Positions 63,009 through 64,000 of a DNA stretch of 64,000 bases are shown here, piece after piece. The position numbers were made by a program, and so were the translations under genes. This DNA is from Psychrobacter aquimaris (GTDB taxonomy: Bacteria; Pseudomonadota; Gammaproteobacteria; Pseudomonadales; Moraxellaceae): contig NZ_JABASR010000007.1 of assembly GCF_016107525.1 (NCBI RefSeq), positions 124,001 through 188,000 on the forward strand, given 5' to 3'. Under the pieces are notes generated by a model. The model was given only the letters and a program-made list of their open reading frames with translations. It did not search any database and had not been told where the DNA came from. Numbering within the stretch: the stretch's first letter is position 1; every line of letters starts with the position of its first letter.

Positions 63009-64000
63009 TTAGCCAAGTAGCCCAGCAAGGTTTGCCAAAAATAATAATGCAAAACCCGCCAAGAATATTAAGCCTGCGATAGAGAGCGCATTCATACCCA
63101 CTGACAGTTTTTTATGCTTTGTGACCAATGAGTAGTTTAACCAGCCAAAGATAGGCGCTGAGACAAATGCGGATATCATGGCAAACTTGAGCATAGCGCC
63201 TAGTTGTCCAGTGAAGAATGTGATAATCACTAGCCCGCCACCGATAGCATAGGTCGTCCAAAAAGCGATCTGCTTTTTGTTGATTTCGCTCTCACCTTTT
63301 AGCAAGCGCCAACACTCAGCATTGGCACGGCCATAACCGTCTGCACAGGTAATCGTCGTCCCAAACATGCACATAAAGGCGACGAAAGCGACCAATAGAC
63401 GTGACCATTCACCGATGGTTGCCGTATACATATTGATTAGCTGATTGATATAAGCACCACCGACCAGCTCAATCTCTTGACCTGAGCCATACTGGACAAA
63501 TACGCCTAATGATAAGAAAAATAAGGCCAAAATCGCTGAGACGGCGTAACCGACGTTAAAATCCAACAAGCCTTGCTTGTGCGTAGTGTGATCGGCTTTG
63601 ACTTTGGCCGACGTCCACATAGAAGTAATCGCGGCAAACTCAAGCGGTGCTGGCATCCAGCCCATCAATGCGACAATGAAACCCAATGTCGCTAAATTCC
63701 AAGGGGATACGGCAATAAAATCCGCTGCCATAACCGTTGGCTTGCCAGCGGCAATAACCACAGCCGCGACAGTTGCAGTCGTCAGTGCAATCATAATCCA
63801 CTTAGTCACGCCATCGAGCAGCTTATAGTGCCCTGCTATCAAAAAGAACCAAGATACTGCGACGATAATTAGAGACAACGCCATCGTCGATAGCCCAAGT
63901 GAGGCGGGCAACATAAAGCCTAATATCACCGCAGCGATCAGCGAGACTGCACCAGTACTAATGACGGCTGATAGAATGGAGAGAATAAAATATACCCAAA
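63009..64000 (-). CDS. Nramp-like metal transporter, 5' end cut by the window edge
   Basis: About 330 residues are visible. The frame stays open upstream of a GTG at 63929 to the window edge (VYFILSILSAVISTG-type membrane sequence), so the start is outside. About ten hydrophobic segments, with FIVALMGWMPAPLEFAAITSMW, TTITCADGYGRANAECWRLL and a C-terminal pair of helices. The pattern fits the Nramp superfamily, though the DPGN motif expected in the first helix is not in view. Substrate unknown. Confidence 0.65.
   Translation of the reverse strand, partial: WVYFILSILSAVISTGAVSLIAAVILGFMLPASLGLSTMALSLIIVAVSWFFLIAGHYKLLDGVTKWIMIALTTATVAAVVIAAGKPTVMAADFIAVSPWNLATLGFIVALMGWMPAPLEFAAITSMWTSAKVKADHTTHKQGLLDFNVGYAVSAILALFFLSLGVFVQYGSGQEIELVGGAYINQLINMYTATIGEWSRLLVAFVAFMCMFGTTITCADGYGRANAECWRLLKGESEINKKQIAFWTTYAIGGGLVIITFFTGQLGAMLKFAMISAFVSAPIFGWLNYSLVTKHKKLSVGMNALSIAGLIFLAGFALLFLANLAGLLG

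Overview
This window looks like the chromosome of a gammaproteobacterium of the Moraxellaceae, most likely Psychrobacter. I judge this from protein flavour, moderate-to-low GC, and the mix of a split methylcitrate cluster (prpB, prpC, acnD, prpF, prpD), recCBD, a short CstA-type carrier and an ArsA/'cory-CC-star' pair. No database search was possible, so the genus is an inference.

Positions 1-26579 are an accessory island. Its right edge is the 3' end of a tRNA-Arg(CCU) gene (26580-26655, minus strand). Beside it lie a P4-type tyrosine integrase (24895-26367), an AlpA-like regulator, a DUF3631 primase/helicase-like ATPase and an AT-rich orphan. At the far left are two very large, overlapping tyrosine-recombinase-family genes; the first runs off the window edge and appears to lack its tyrosine nucleophile. 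The left attachment site is not visible.

The main cargo (21738 down to 6184, all minus strand) is one tightly packed run of eleven genes. In order of transcription they are: a small HTH protein, a 127-aa protein, a type I-like N6-adenine methylase, its specificity subunit, a 418-aa unknown, a 1429-aa P-loop ATPase, a 283-aa unknown, a NurA-like nuclease, a HerA translocase, a 185-aa possible nuclease and a Ser/Thr kinase with a repeat-like tail. There is no HsdR, no PglZ and no DISARM helicase. It reads as a multi-gene modification-based anti-phage system that joins BREX/Pgl-like parts (kinase, methylase, giant ATPase) to a HerA-NurA module. It may match or be a variant of the reported methylation-associated defence system (MADS), but I could not verify this. 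The island also carries paired TGTCACG/CGTGACA heptamers with an 8-bp period at both ends of the cargo, and four TTAACAAC repeats between int and the tRNA.

From 26.7 kb on the window is ordinary chromosome: a ModA-like anchored protein, a small conserved protein, then recC-recB-recD (28.6-39.9 kb) encoding unusually large subunits, a MepB-like protein, hpt, a CstA-family carrier, cory-CC-star plus ArsA ATPase, a GTPase/DUF3482 plus DUF2868 pair, and an SDR oxidoreductase.

From 49.6 to 62.7 kb the methylcitrate cycle (propionate use) is spread over minus-strand genes: prpB, a lipoprotein, prpC, acnD, [YefM-YoeB toxin-antitoxin, excalibur protein], prpF, [ABC exporter, GNAT], prpD. The window ends inside an Nramp-like transporter (63009 to the edge).
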